Shown piece by piece: positions 27,914-36,084 of a DNA stretch of 64,000 nt. Within the stretch, counting starts at the first letter, position 1. Each line of letters begins with the position of its first letter. The notes below the pieces were generated by a model that was given only the letters and a program-made list of their open reading frames with translations, was not told where the DNA came from and did not search any database. Position numbers and translations under genes: made by a program. Source of the DNA: an uncultured Saprospiraceae bacterium. GTDB lineage: Bacteria; Bacteroidota; Bacteroidia; Chitinophagales; Saprospiraceae. Location: the NCBI GenBank assembly GCA_937942435.1, contig CALDEM010000006.1, positions 62,001 through 126,000 of the forward strand. Reading direction: 5' to 3'.

Positions 27914-28657
27914 ATGAAAGGTAAAGTAGTATTTGTATCAGGAGCAGGAAGTGGAATAGGAAAATCTACGGCACTAAAACTAGGGCAACTGGGAGCCACC
28001 CTTATTCTGACAGATATCAATGATGATAATGGAAGCAAGGTTACCCAAGAAATAATCGACAATGGAGGAGCGGCACACTACTACCACCTTGATGTTTCTA
28101 ATAGAGAAGCAGTTCAGAGTTTATTTAACATTATTTCAAAAGAGCATAAGGAACTTGATATGGCTGTCAATAACGCGGGTATAGGTGGAGTGCTCGCACC
28201 AATCCACGAAGTGGATATCAAGGACTGGAACCAGATGATGGATATAAACCTGTCAGGTGTGTTTCACTGTTTGCAAGCGGAGATCCAGTTGATGTTAGCT
28301 AATCAAACTCCCGGCGCTATAGTAAATGTTGCTTCACTTGCAGGTGTCAATGGTATGCCTGCTGGCAGCCCTTACTCAGCAGCAAAACATGCAGTAATAG
28401 GACTAACAAAAAGTGTTGCCAGAGAATATGCAAAAGTTGGAATTAGAGTAAACTCAGTCTGCCCAGGATTTACAGAAACAGCCATCCTCAATGGCATTCC
28501 TGAAAGATTCTTAGACGTCAATTTGAAATATTACGTCCCGATGAATAGATTAGGCAAACCTGAAGAGATTGCAGACGCTATCGCTTGGTTACTGAGTGAT
28601 CAGTCTTCATTTGTGACAGGTCATTCATTATACTTGGATGGTGGTCTTATGGCCTAA
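27914..28657 (+). CDS. Short-chain dehydrogenase/reductase
   Basis: This 247-residue cytosolic classical SDR has the Rossmann motif GAGSGIG at about residues 10-16, the stabilising NNAGIGG, catalytic S141 (VASLAG), Y154 and K158 (YSAAKHAVIGL), and the C-terminal GHSLYLDGG signature. The aspartate after the second strand (LTDIN) suggests a preference for NAD over NADP. Substrate is unknown. It follows the small membrane protein by 1 bp, so it is the last gene of the PpiC operon by position although unrelated in function, and converges on pntB with a 3-bp gap. Confidence 0.92.
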   Translation: MKGKVVFVSGAGSGIGKSTALKLGQLGATLILTDINDDNGSKVTQEIIDNGGAAHYYHLDVSNREAVQSLFNIISKEHKELDMAVNNAGIGGVLAPIHEVDIKDWNQMMDINLSGVFHCLQAEIQLMLANQTPGAIVNVASLAGVNGMPAGSPYSAAKHAVIGLTKSVAREYAKVGIRVNSVCPGFTETAILNGIPERFLDVNLKYYVPMNRLGKPEEIADAIAWLLSDQSSFVTGHSLYLDGGLMA

Positions 28658-28660
28658 GAC

Positions 28661-30043
28661 TTATAGATTTTTAACTTCAGACGTTAACTTCTGAATACTA
28701 TCCTTAGCATCTCCAAAAAACATCTTGGTCTTCTCATGGAAGAATAGTTGATTTTGGATACCTGCATACCCAGGACTCATACTTCTTTTCATCACGATGA
28801 CATGCTTAGCTTCCCAGACATTGAGTACAGGCATACCATAGATAGAACTTGAAGGGTCATCATTAGCTGCCGGGTTGACCACATCGTTGGCACCTACGAT
28901 CACTACTACATCGGTACTTGGCAATGCTGCATTAGCATCATCAAGGTCGAGGAGTTTTGGATAAGGTACATCTGCTTCTGCCAATAGGACATTCATGTGT
29001 CCTGGCATCCGACCTGCAACAGGGTGTATCGCGTACTTAACATCCACTCCATTGGACTCCAAGAGATCATCGAGCTCTTTGAGGGCTTTCTGTGCCTGCG
29101 CTACAGCCAACCCATAACCAGGGACAAACATCACTGAACTAGAATAATTCAACAATATCGCTGAGTCAATTGCATTTGTGGACTTGGCCACTTGATCTCC
29201 ATCGGCAGCGGCAGCTCCACCTGCAGCAGAAAATCCACCAATCAACACGTTGAATAGGGACCTATTCATGGCTTGGCACATCAAAACCGTAAGTATAGTC
29301 CCCGATGCCCCAACTAGGATGCCACCAACCAACATAAAGTTACTTCCGTAAATAAGCCCTGCAGCTGCAGCCGATATACCCGTAAATGAGTTAAGCAAAG
29401 AAATCACAACTGGCATATCTGCACCCCCGATAGGGGCAACAAAACTCCAACCGTAAAAAAGCGATAAGACTAAGAATCCTATTAGTAATCCAGTTGTATG
29501 ACCAGCGATCACGAGATATATGAAGAACGCAACGGTCAATAATAATAGAACTTGATTTATGATATTGTGCTTGGGCCAAGTAACCTGACTATCCCATATC
29601 TTACCATCCAGTTTTAGATAAGCAAGCATACTTCCTGTAAACGCAATAGCTCCGATCAGTAGCGCAAATAATGAGATAACTAAACCTCCTTTGTCAAGAT
29701 CTTGAGTCATGATCTCTACAATGGATAATATAGCAGCACAGGCACCTCCAAGTCCATTGAATATAGACACCATCTGAGGCATCGCTGTCATCTGAATCTT
29801 CTTAGCCGCTAACCAACCTATGATAGATCCAACGGCCATGCCTCCAACGATCCACAAATAATTGCCATCTCCTATGATGCGAGCATCTAATAAAACAGCT
29901 ATTATACCCAAGCCCATCCCAAATGCAGCATAAGTATTACCCTTACGAGCTGTATCAGGAGAGCCTAACAATCTCAATCCCCATACAAACGAAACTGCTC
30001 CTATAAGATAGGCTATATCGACTAGTGTGTTTTGAATAATCAT
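28661..30043 (-). CDS. pntB: NAD(P) transhydrogenase subunit beta
   Basis: This 460-residue integral membrane subunit of the proton-translocating transhydrogenase reduces NADP+ with NADH driven by the proton gradient. About nine membrane helices occupy residues 5-260, then the NADP(H)-binding domain III: VPGYGLAVAQAQ, the HPVAGRMPGHMNVLLAEA loop, VVIVGANDVVNPAA, and the KRSMSPGYAGI segment, all canonical. It is 24 bp downstream of the small alpha subunit. Its likely role is to supply NADPH for biosynthesis and the many oxidoreductases nearby. Confidence 0.97.
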   Translation of the reverse strand: MIIQNTLVDIAYLIGAVSFVWGLRLLGSPDTARKGNTYAAFGMGLGIIAVLLDARIIGDGNYLWIVGGMAVGSIIGWLAAKKIQMTAMPQMVSIFNGLGGACAAILSIVEIMTQDLDKGGLVISLFALLIGAIAFTGSMLAYLKLDGKIWDSQVTWPKHNIINQVLLLLTVAFFIYLVIAGHTTGLLIGFLVLSLFYGWSFVAPIGGADMPVVISLLNSFTGISAAAAGLIYGSNFMLVGGILVGASGTILTVLMCQAMNRSLFNVLIGGFSAAGGAAAADGDQVAKSTNAIDSAILLNYSSSVMFVPGYGLAVAQAQKALKELDDLLESNGVDVKYAIHPVAGRMPGHMNVLLAEADVPYPKLLDLDDANAALPSTDVVVIVGANDVVNPAANDDPSSSIYGMPVLNVWEAKHVIVMKRSMSPGYAGIQNQLFFHEKTKMFFGDAKDSIQKLTSEVKNL

Positions 30044-30067
30044 GATAAGTTGATTTGTGCGATGAGC

Positions 30068-30379
30068 CTACTTCTTTTTCTTCTTAAACATCTCTAACAT
30101 CCGATCTGTAACTGCAAATCCTCCGACCACATTGATCATCCCTAAGGTAATCGCTATGGATCCGAGTATCAATGAAAACATATCATCAGAGGCCGATCTT
30201 CTAATTAGAATAATCGCTCCGACAATGATCACACCACTGATAGCGTTTGCTCCAGACATTAATGGCGTATGAAGTACAGTGGGCACTTTGGATATAACTT
30301 CAAATCCCAAAATAACTGTAAATATCAGAAGATAAATCATCAGCAAGTTGTCACTGATGAACTGCATAAATGACTCCAT
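30068..30379 (-). CDS. NAD(P) transhydrogenase subunit alpha, membrane part
   Basis: This 103-residue protein has three to four membrane helices and corresponds to the C-terminal membrane domain of E. coli PntA. Typical segments are VISKVPTVLHTPLMSGANAI and GMINVVGGFAVTDRML, and it ends in a lysine-rich tail (FKKKKK). A split alpha subunit (often called PntA2 or PntAb) is known from many bacteria, for example Rhodospirillum rubrum. The gap to the soluble part is 2 bp, consistent with one operon and equal expression. Confidence 0.95.
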   Translation of the reverse strand: MESFMQFISDNLLMIYLLIFTVILGFEVISKVPTVLHTPLMSGANAISGVIIVGAIILIRRSASDDMFSLILGSIAITLGMINVVGGFAVTDRMLEMFKKKKK

Positions 30380-30381
30380 AA

Positions 30382-31461
30382 CTATGCTTTTTTAGATATC
30401 AAAGATTTACTCAAGATCTCATCTTCAGAATTAAGATTGATCTTACCATCTTTTGCGATATGCTTTAGAAAATTTAAGATGTTGTTACTATATAAAGTGC
30501 TCGCATCTTGTGGCATCAGATTAGGGAGATTAGAATCTCCAATAATTGTAACGCCGTTATGATTGACTATTTTTTCATTTTGCGAAAGCGCACAGTTTCC
30601 TCCTGTAGAGGCTGCAAGATCAACGATGACTGCACCCGGCTTCATATTGTTGACTGTATCTTCTGAAACCAAGGTGGGTGCGGGTCGTCCTCTTAATTGT
30701 GCAGTTGTAATGACAATATCAGCACCTCTTGCTTTTTCTTGGATGAGCTCCGCTTGTCTTTTTTTATAATCATCTGATTGTTCAACTGCATACCCTCCTG
30801 CTCCTTTGTCGTCAGTTGCACCTTCGACTTCTACAAACTTTGCTCCCAAGCTCTGCACTTCTTCTTTAACCGCTGACCGTGTGTCAAAGGCTTCTACTAT
30901 AGCACCATTACGCCGTGCCGTTGCTATGGCTTGAAGACCAGCAACACCTGCTCCAAGCACTAATACTTTGGATGGCTTTATGCTTCCTGCTGCTGTGATC
31001 ATCATCGGAGCATATCTCGGCAATCGAGCGAGCGCACTCAGTACTGCTTGATAACCTGCTATCGACGCCATGCTTGATAGCACATCCATGGATTGAGCAA
31101 GTGATGTCCTTGGTATCATGTCCAAGCTAAAGGCATTGACGCCTTTAGCTTCTAATCCTTTTGCGATTCGCTCATCAGTAAAAGGAGCATATTGGCAAAC
31201 GAATATAGACTCTCCTTTGGCCTGTGCATATTCTTCATCAGTAATGTCTGGAGATATCTGAACGATGACATCAGCTTTGCTTATGATCGAGGCTCTATCT
31301 GATAAGACTGTATCCTGAAAATCTTCATCACTATAAAAGGCTCCTTTAGCGATGTCAGATTCGATCCAAACTTCGCTAAATATGGCTTTGAGTTTCGCAA
31401 TATTCCCTGGTACTACAGGTGAAATATTAGTGTTCCCTTCTTTCAAAAAACCAATAACCAT
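30382..31461 (-). CDS. pntA: NAD(P) transhydrogenase subunit alpha, soluble NAD-binding part
   Basis: This 359-residue cytosolic domain I binds NAD(H) and hands hydride to domain III of PntB. It shows the alanine dehydrogenase/transhydrogenase fold: the N-terminal KEGNTNISPVVPGNIAKLK region (variant of the usual E..RV..P pattern), Rossmann motif VLGAGVAGLQAIATARRNGA, and TTAQLRGRPAPTLV with GAVIVDLAASTGGNC. The C-terminal membrane part is encoded separately just downstream. It is the promoter-proximal gene of pntA-pntAb-pntB; an exact -7 element sits 61-68 bp upstream. Confidence 0.96.
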   Translation of the reverse strand: MVIGFLKEGNTNISPVVPGNIAKLKAIFSEVWIESDIAKGAFYSDEDFQDTVLSDRASIISKADVIVQISPDITDEEYAQAKGESIFVCQYAPFTDERIAKGLEAKGVNAFSLDMIPRTSLAQSMDVLSSMASIAGYQAVLSALARLPRYAPMMITAAGSIKPSKVLVLGAGVAGLQAIATARRNGAIVEAFDTRSAVKEEVQSLGAKFVEVEGATDDKGAGGYAVEQSDDYKKRQAELIQEKARGADIVITTAQLRGRPAPTLVSEDTVNNMKPGAVIVDLAASTGGNCALSQNEKIVNHNGVTIIGDSNLPNLMPQDASTLYSNNILNFLKHIAKDGKINLNSEDEILSKSLISKKA

Positions 31462-31521
31462 GGTTGATCTATTAGGTTAGTTAATCAGCTAAAAATTATA
31501 ATCTATTCTGCTAAAAGTGCG

Positions 31522-31529
31522 CAAATATA
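31522..31529 (-). promoter_or_regulatory. Candidate -7 promoter element for the pnt operon
   Basis: The minus-strand octamer TATATTTG matches TAnnTTTG exactly. It lies 61 bp upstream of the pntA start and downstream of the terminator of the preceding gene, where a promoter is expected. No clear -33 TTTG was found. Confidence 0.4.
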
Positions 31530-31647
31530 GACACTAAACCCAAACAGCATCATCCTCATATCAATCAATAGTGAATCTTCGCTTTGATCAAGTTCGATAA
31601 AATAACTTAAAAATGATAAGAATAGAACTATAAAGAATCTTAAAACA

Positions 31648-31685
31648 ATAAAGCGGATCATCGTAGACTCGATGATCCGCTTTAT
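31648..31685 (-). terminator. Intrinsic terminator of the TonB-OmpA fusion gene
   Basis: A 16-bp perfect stem (core AAAGCGGATCATCG / CGATGATCCGCTTT) closes a 6-nt loop at 31664-31669. On the minus strand it is followed by a T-rich tract (TGTTTTAAG). It lies 66 bp after the stop of the 1,319-residue gene and ahead of the pnt promoter, separating the two units. Confidence 0.8.
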
Positions 31686-31708
31686 AAAGCAAAGTTGGTT
31701 TATAGATC

Positions 31709-31730
31709 GTTGTCTAAAAAACTAGACAAC
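31709..31730 (-). other. Small hairpin between stop codon and terminator
   Basis: A perfect 8-bp inverted repeat (GTTGTCTA / TAGACAAC) with a 6-nt loop sits 20 bp after the TonB-OmpA stop and before the main terminator. It has no T-run of its own; it may protect the mRNA 3-prime end or be chance. Confidence 0.4.
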
Positions 31731-31750
31731 ATATATTCATTCTACATTAA

Positions 31751-34700
31751 TTAGAAAGATCCAATTAATGCTACTCTTCTATTTTGAGCACGCCCAGCAC
31801 TAGTATCATTAGTAGCTATCGGCACAAGTTCTCCAAATCCTACAGATCTCAAACGAGTCGCACTCACGCCTTTCTCAGTTAGATATGTCATAACTGCTTG
31901 AGCACGTGTCTGAGATAAAGTCATGTTTTTATCATCGTTTCCTCTGCTATCAGTATGACCTTCGATGCTCACAGTAAGCGCAGGGAACTCTGCCATGATA
32001 CCTACTACTTCATCAAGGATACCATATGAAGCACGAGTGATCGTACCACGTCCTGTCTCAAACTTAACTTCTGTTAGTGCTCTTCTAAATACTTCAGTTG
32101 CTTTAGCAGGAACTGCTTTGATACAACCATCAGGGCCTACATTACCTCCAACGTCTGGACATTTGTCATCGTTATCAACAACTCCATCTCCGTCGCTATC
32201 CTTAGGACAACCGTTAGCATCTACGATACCTCCTTCGTTAGGACATCTGTCTGCAGAACCTGCAACACCGTCACCATCAGGATCAGAAGGACAACCATCA
32301 GCTGTTCTTGCTGCAACAGTAGGACACTTATCATCCTTATCAGCTACTCCGTCGCCGTCACCATCTGGACATCCATTAACTGGACCAGCTGCGTTAGGAC
32401 AAGCATCATCTCTATCAGCAACTCCGTCTCCATCACCATCTGGGCAACCGCTCAATGTACCTGCTGCGTTAGGACAAGAGTCATCTTTATCAGCAACTCC
32501 GTCTCCATCAGCATCTGGACATCCACCAAGTGGGCCAGCTGCGTTAGGACAAGCATCGTCTTTGTCGATCACACCGTCACCATCACTATCAGGACATCCT
32601 CCGTATAAGATATCTCCAGCCGCCAGTGGGCAGTTATCTTCACTATCGATGATACCGTCACCATCTGAATCAGCACAACCGTCAAACTCTTTCAACCCTG
32701 GCTCATTAGGACAAGCATCTTTCTTATCTTTTACACCGTCACCATCTACATCAGATGGCCCTTCGGCTCCAAAAGTATAAGTAAGATTTCCTAAGACTCT
32801 TCTACCAATCGTAGGGAAGTTAGGGAAGGTTCTATACTCACTATCAAACAAGTTTTGAGCTGTGAGCGATAATGATAATCCATTATCAAACTTATATCCA
32901 ACACCTGCATCTACAAGGTTTTTAACATCAGTATCACCTGAGTACTGCTGACCTAAAAATACTGGGAATGTTGGATCATGTTGGAACGCCATATTAGCTC
33001 TCCATCCATATTCTGGAGTAAGATTCCAACCGATTCTATATCTATTAGTAGGCTGAGAAATCGAAGTTCGTTCTGTACCATCAACACCAGCGATCTGCGG
33101 GTTGAAAATGTTTTCAGACGTCAATGATAGGTTTGCAAAAAACGACAAGTCGTTGTTAACAAAGTAGTTCAACCCAATATCAGATCCCCAGTAACTGTAC
33201 TCCTCAAAAGTTCTATAACCCGCAGCTAAGTGAGTTACACCATTTTGTGGCACCTGATCTGTAGGAGTAGTAGCATGAAATGGAAGCGCTGCAAATACTT
33301 GTGCTAATGAAGCACCGCCAAATGCAGCAGATGGAGTGTTGATTGCAAGTCCACCTCCACCTGTATAGGCTCCGTTGATAGCCGCACCTAATTGACCAGC
33401 AGTTGCAGCAGCGGTAGCTGCGTCTAACCCTAAGCCTAATAAAGCCGCTTCAATCTGTGGTTGAGCGAAGTTTTGAACAGCAGATCCCAATTGGCCATCG
33501 ATGCCTCCAATTCCAGGAGCACCATCAGCACCAAATAAAATGTATGTCGGACTTATACCAGTAAATAAAGTCGCGCCATCAATATTTCTGTTATACACAT
33601 CAATAGACAAACCGAGTTTATCTCCTATTAATCCCTTATAGCCAATCTCCCATGTATCTTCTACTCTCAAGCTCGCTGCTGGAGCATTTAATGTTCCTAA
33701 AGGTTGTCCATTAAATATGTTGAAGCCAGGTGATAGCTGACCTCCAACTCCAAGTCCGAGTGCAGCATTAGGGTCGTTAAGTTGTCCTAATATATCTCCT
33801 ACAAGGCCTGCTGCCCCTGCTGTTGCAGGGTTAGCCGCAAGTCCTGCTACTAATTGACCAATGACAGCCTGATTTAATGTTACTCCTGGTGCCGCCTCAG
33901 CACCCAGTAGGACAGCTAAAGGTAACCCATTCACTGCTCCAAGCGGCGTTGATGGTATCGCTCCTGTAAACCACTGTAGGATTGGATCATTAAATGTTTG
34001 CTCATTCTTGTTTCCTACCAACCAAACATCAAATGACCCAGGTATGATATTATTTACTGGGAAGTCAATGTTAACTTGTAGTTGTGAAGGAGCTGCTACG
34101 GCTCTATTGAAACCAGCTCTAAAGGTATGCTTTGGACTTGGTTTGTATACAAATACTGCTCTTGGTGAAAACGCTGTCTGATCCAAGAAGTTAAATCGAT
34201 CGGCTCTACCTGCAACTACTAGATCAAGCTTATCGCCTAATGCAAGCTTTGTTTGGATATACCCTCCGATTATCCCGAAATCATCATCATCTTCTTCACG
34301 GCCATATACTGTGTTTTCAGTATCTGCAACTGATAATCTATAGTCAAATCCTGCAGTCCAATTAGCATTTAAAAAAGATGGTGTATCAAAGTTATATTGC
34401 AATTGCGCTTCTAACTGAGTTCTATCTATCCCAGTTGTATTACCTGTCTGATATAAGAAAGTGGGATTCTCATCCGTACCACCATTGTTTCTCAACCAAA
34501 ATGCCTGTGCAAAAAGTCCACCTTTCTGAACTCTACCTTGAACCCACGTCTCTGTAGCTTGGCTTAAACCAACTCCTTGCGAATTATAAAACACTGCAGA
34601 TCCATTGTTAGTACCACCTGATAATACAAGCGAGAGATCATCCTGTGGTCTAAATTCAAGTGTACCATTCAATACAAATGATCTCCAATGATCCTGTATT

Positions 34701-35710
34701 GGGTTACCATTACCATCAGGATCTAAGTCTTCATTAGTGAGCAAAACTCTACCTGCTTGTGTTGCATCAACAATACCATTAGTAATTGCTGGTGCTGATA
34801 TTGTTGTCTGAACGAGTCCTATTTGTGATGCACCTATAGGGTTGTTAAGATCATATTGAAACTCTCCACCTCTTTTTAAAACAGCATTGATCTTATAACC
34901 AAATTTGTCTGAGACCTTAGTCGCATGTCTTAATGAACCACCAAATGTACTCAACTCACCTCCTATTAATTCAATCGTTGTTCCAGGCTTATCTATAGGT
35001 GACTTACTGATAAAGTGAACCACACCAGCTGTTACCCCAGGACCATATAGTGCAGATCCAGGACCTCTTACCACCTCGATTCTTTCTATATCGATATTAT
35101 TAAGAGGAGAGTTGATGTTATCAAATGTACCTAGCCCAGGACCAGATAATGATCTATAATCTAAGATCGGGAAAGTGGCAGAACCAAATATCCCGCCATC
35201 ACCTCTAAGTTGGATATTTACTCTTCCTGCGCCTTGCTGTTGCACATAGACACCTGGTTCGTTGATGATAGCTCTTGCAGCATTATCATTAGGCGTTGCT
35301 TCCAGCTTACGAGCTGTAAGAACTGAAACAGAAGCTGGTGCCTCCTGTATCTTCTCTCGTCTTCTCGATGCAGATATCACTACGTCATCTCCTAATAAAA
35401 CTCCTTCAGACAATGTAATATCCATATTAGAAGTAGGGCCCGTAAGCGCTATATCTTGAGATGTATACCCAGTGAAAGAAACCACAACCGTCAATGGGAA
35501 TGACTGTGTTGTGTTAAAGCTAAAAGTCCCATCAAAGTCCGTTACCGTTCCTTCAGTGGTTCCTTGGACAATGATGTTGGCACCAATCAAGGCCTCTCCT
35601 GTCTCGTCGACAACAGTACCACCTATCTGTCCTTGAGCTATCATCGCAACACTAGCCATTAGGCAGATGCATAGAGATAGCAACTTAGTTACATAATTCA
35701 GATTTTTCAT
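31751..35710 (-). CDS. TonB-dependent receptor fused to TSP3 repeats and OmpA domain
   Basis: This 1,319-residue outer-membrane protein has a signal peptide (LLSLCICLMASVAMIAQ), a carboxypeptidase D regulatory-like domain (about 27-115), a TonB plug (about 120-230; SVLTARKLEATPNDN and RIEVVRGPGSALYGPG), a 22-strand-type barrel (to about 975; ends ATIGRRVLGNLTYTFG as TonB receptors do), eight thrombospondin type 3 calcium-binding repeats (about 987-1195), and an OmpA/MotB peptidoglycan-binding domain (about 1205-1315; EGHTDSRGNDDKN, LSQTRAQAV, NRRVAL). The barrel C-terminus faces the periplasm, so the TSP3 rod would reach the cell wall and anchor the receptor. Two Ala/Gly-rich insertions interrupt the barrel. 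It is monocistronic with its own terminator. The ligand is unknown. Confidence 0.93.
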   Translation of the reverse strand: MKNLNYVTKLLSLCICLMASVAMIAQGQIGGTVVDETGEALIGANIIVQGTTEGTVTDFDGTFSFNTTQSFPLTVVVSFTGYTSQDIALTGPTSNMDITLSEGVLLGDDVVISASRRREKIQEAPASVSVLTARKLEATPNDNAARAIINEPGVYVQQQGAGRVNIQLRGDGGIFGSATFPILDYRSLSGPGLGTFDNINSPLNNIDIERIEVVRGPGSALYGPGVTAGVVHFISKSPIDKPGTTIELIGGELSTFGGSLRHATKVSDKFGYKINAVLKRGGEFQYDLNNPIGASQIGLVQTTISAPAITNGIVDATQAGRVLLTNEDLDPDGNGNPIQDHWRSFVLNGTLEFRPQDDLSLVLSGGTNNGSAVFYNSQGVGLSQATETWVQGRVQKGGLFAQAFWLRNNGGTDENPTFLYQTGNTTGIDRTQLEAQLQYNFDTPSFLNANWTAGFDYRLSVADTENTVYGREEDDDDFGIIGGYIQTKLALGDKLDLVVAGRADRFNFLDQTAFSPRAVFVYKPSPKHTFRAGFNRAVAAPSQLQVNIDFPVNNIIPGSFDVWLVGNKNEQTFNDPILQWFTGAIPSTPLGAVNGLPLAVLLGAEAAPGVTLNQAVIGQLVAGLAANPATAGAAGLVGDILGQLNDPNAALGLGVGGQLSPGFNIFNGQPLGTLNAPAASLRVEDTWEIGYKGLIGDKLGLSIDVYNRNIDGATLFTGISPTYILFGADGAPGIGGIDGQLGSAVQNFAQPQIEAALLGLGLDAATAAATAGQLGAAINGAYTGGGGLAINTPSAAFGGASLAQVFAALPFHATTPTDQVPQNGVTHLAAGYRTFEEYSYWGSDIGLNYFVNNDLSFFANLSLTSENIFNPQIAGVDGTERTSISQPTNRYRIGWNLTPEYGWRANMAFQHDPTFPVFLGQQYSGDTDVKNLVDAGVGYKFDNGLSLSLTAQNLFDSEYRTFPNFPTIGRRVLGNLTYTFGAEGPSDVDGDGVKDKKDACPNEPGLKEFDGCADSDGDGIIDSEDNCPLAAGDILYGGCPDSDGDGVIDKDDACPNAAGPLGGCPDADGDGVADKDDSCPNAAGTLSGCPDGDGDGVADRDDACPNAAGPVNGCPDGDGDGVADKDDKCPTVAARTADGCPSDPDGDGVAGSADRCPNEGGIVDANGCPKDSDGDGVVDNDDKCPDVGGNVGPDGCIKAVPAKATEVFRRALTEVKFETGRGTITRASYGILDEVVGIMAEFPALTVSIEGHTDSRGNDDKNMTLSQTRAQAVMTYLTEKGVSATRLRSVGFGELVPIATNDTSAGRAQNRRVALIGSF
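32128..32752 (-). repeat. Eight thrombospondin type 3 repeats, about 75-bp period
   Basis: The encoded unit is D-x-D-G-D-G-V-x-D-x-x-D-x-C-P followed by a short spacer and G-C-P, eight times. The central copies are 25 residues (75 bp) and nearly identical in DNA (NAAGPLGGCP, NAAGTLSGCP, NAAGPVNGCP), indicating recent tandem duplication. Aspartates bind calcium in the known family and the cysteines may pair. Copy number is likely to vary between strains. Confidence 0.9.
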
Positions 35711-36084
35711 ACAAGTTATTTGTTAGTGAATAAGCGGCGAACTACTCCAACCGCGATTAAAAGTATGGTTTTGGCTTCTATCCAGAAAATCTTATACAGA
35801 TTTATTTAACACAGAGTAAAGCCTGCCCATATTTTGATTGTACAAGTGATGTCTTAGCGCAATTATAGTAATATTTATTAAGACTAAATCCTAAGCGGGA
35901 AATTTGCTTTCGCCGTAAATTGGCTTATCCATATTTTATTCGTCTTATGATGAACTTTAGCACCATTTATCTGCATAGTCTTTGCCATATTCAAAGATTT
36001 TTATAGGTGCAAAAAGGTAGAGAATCTCCTCTTGCTTCGAACAAGCAATATTTTTCTAAATTCACCGCAGCTCAATCGTTATAT
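35711..36084. other. Divergent intergenic region, nothing definite
   Basis: 374 bp separate the TonB-OmpA gene from the symporter. An open frame from GTG at 36007 exists but its first 26 codons do not look like symporter sequence. I found no exact TAnnTTTG element on either strand (TGGTTTTG at 35766-35773 is one mismatch off), no strong hairpin and no tRNA-like sequence. Promoters for both genes must lie here. Confidence 0.5.

Noticed and set aside
31965..32780. Long plus-strand frame of 271 codons opposite the TSP3 region
   Set aside because: It is antisense to the TSP3/OmpA coding region; its Ser/Pro-rich repeats simply mirror the complement of Asp/Gly/Cys codons. No start context or family supports it.
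36007..36084. N-terminal extension of the symporter from a GTG start
   Set aside because: The added 26 residues are polar and unlike the family; the ATG at 36085 starts directly at the first helix.
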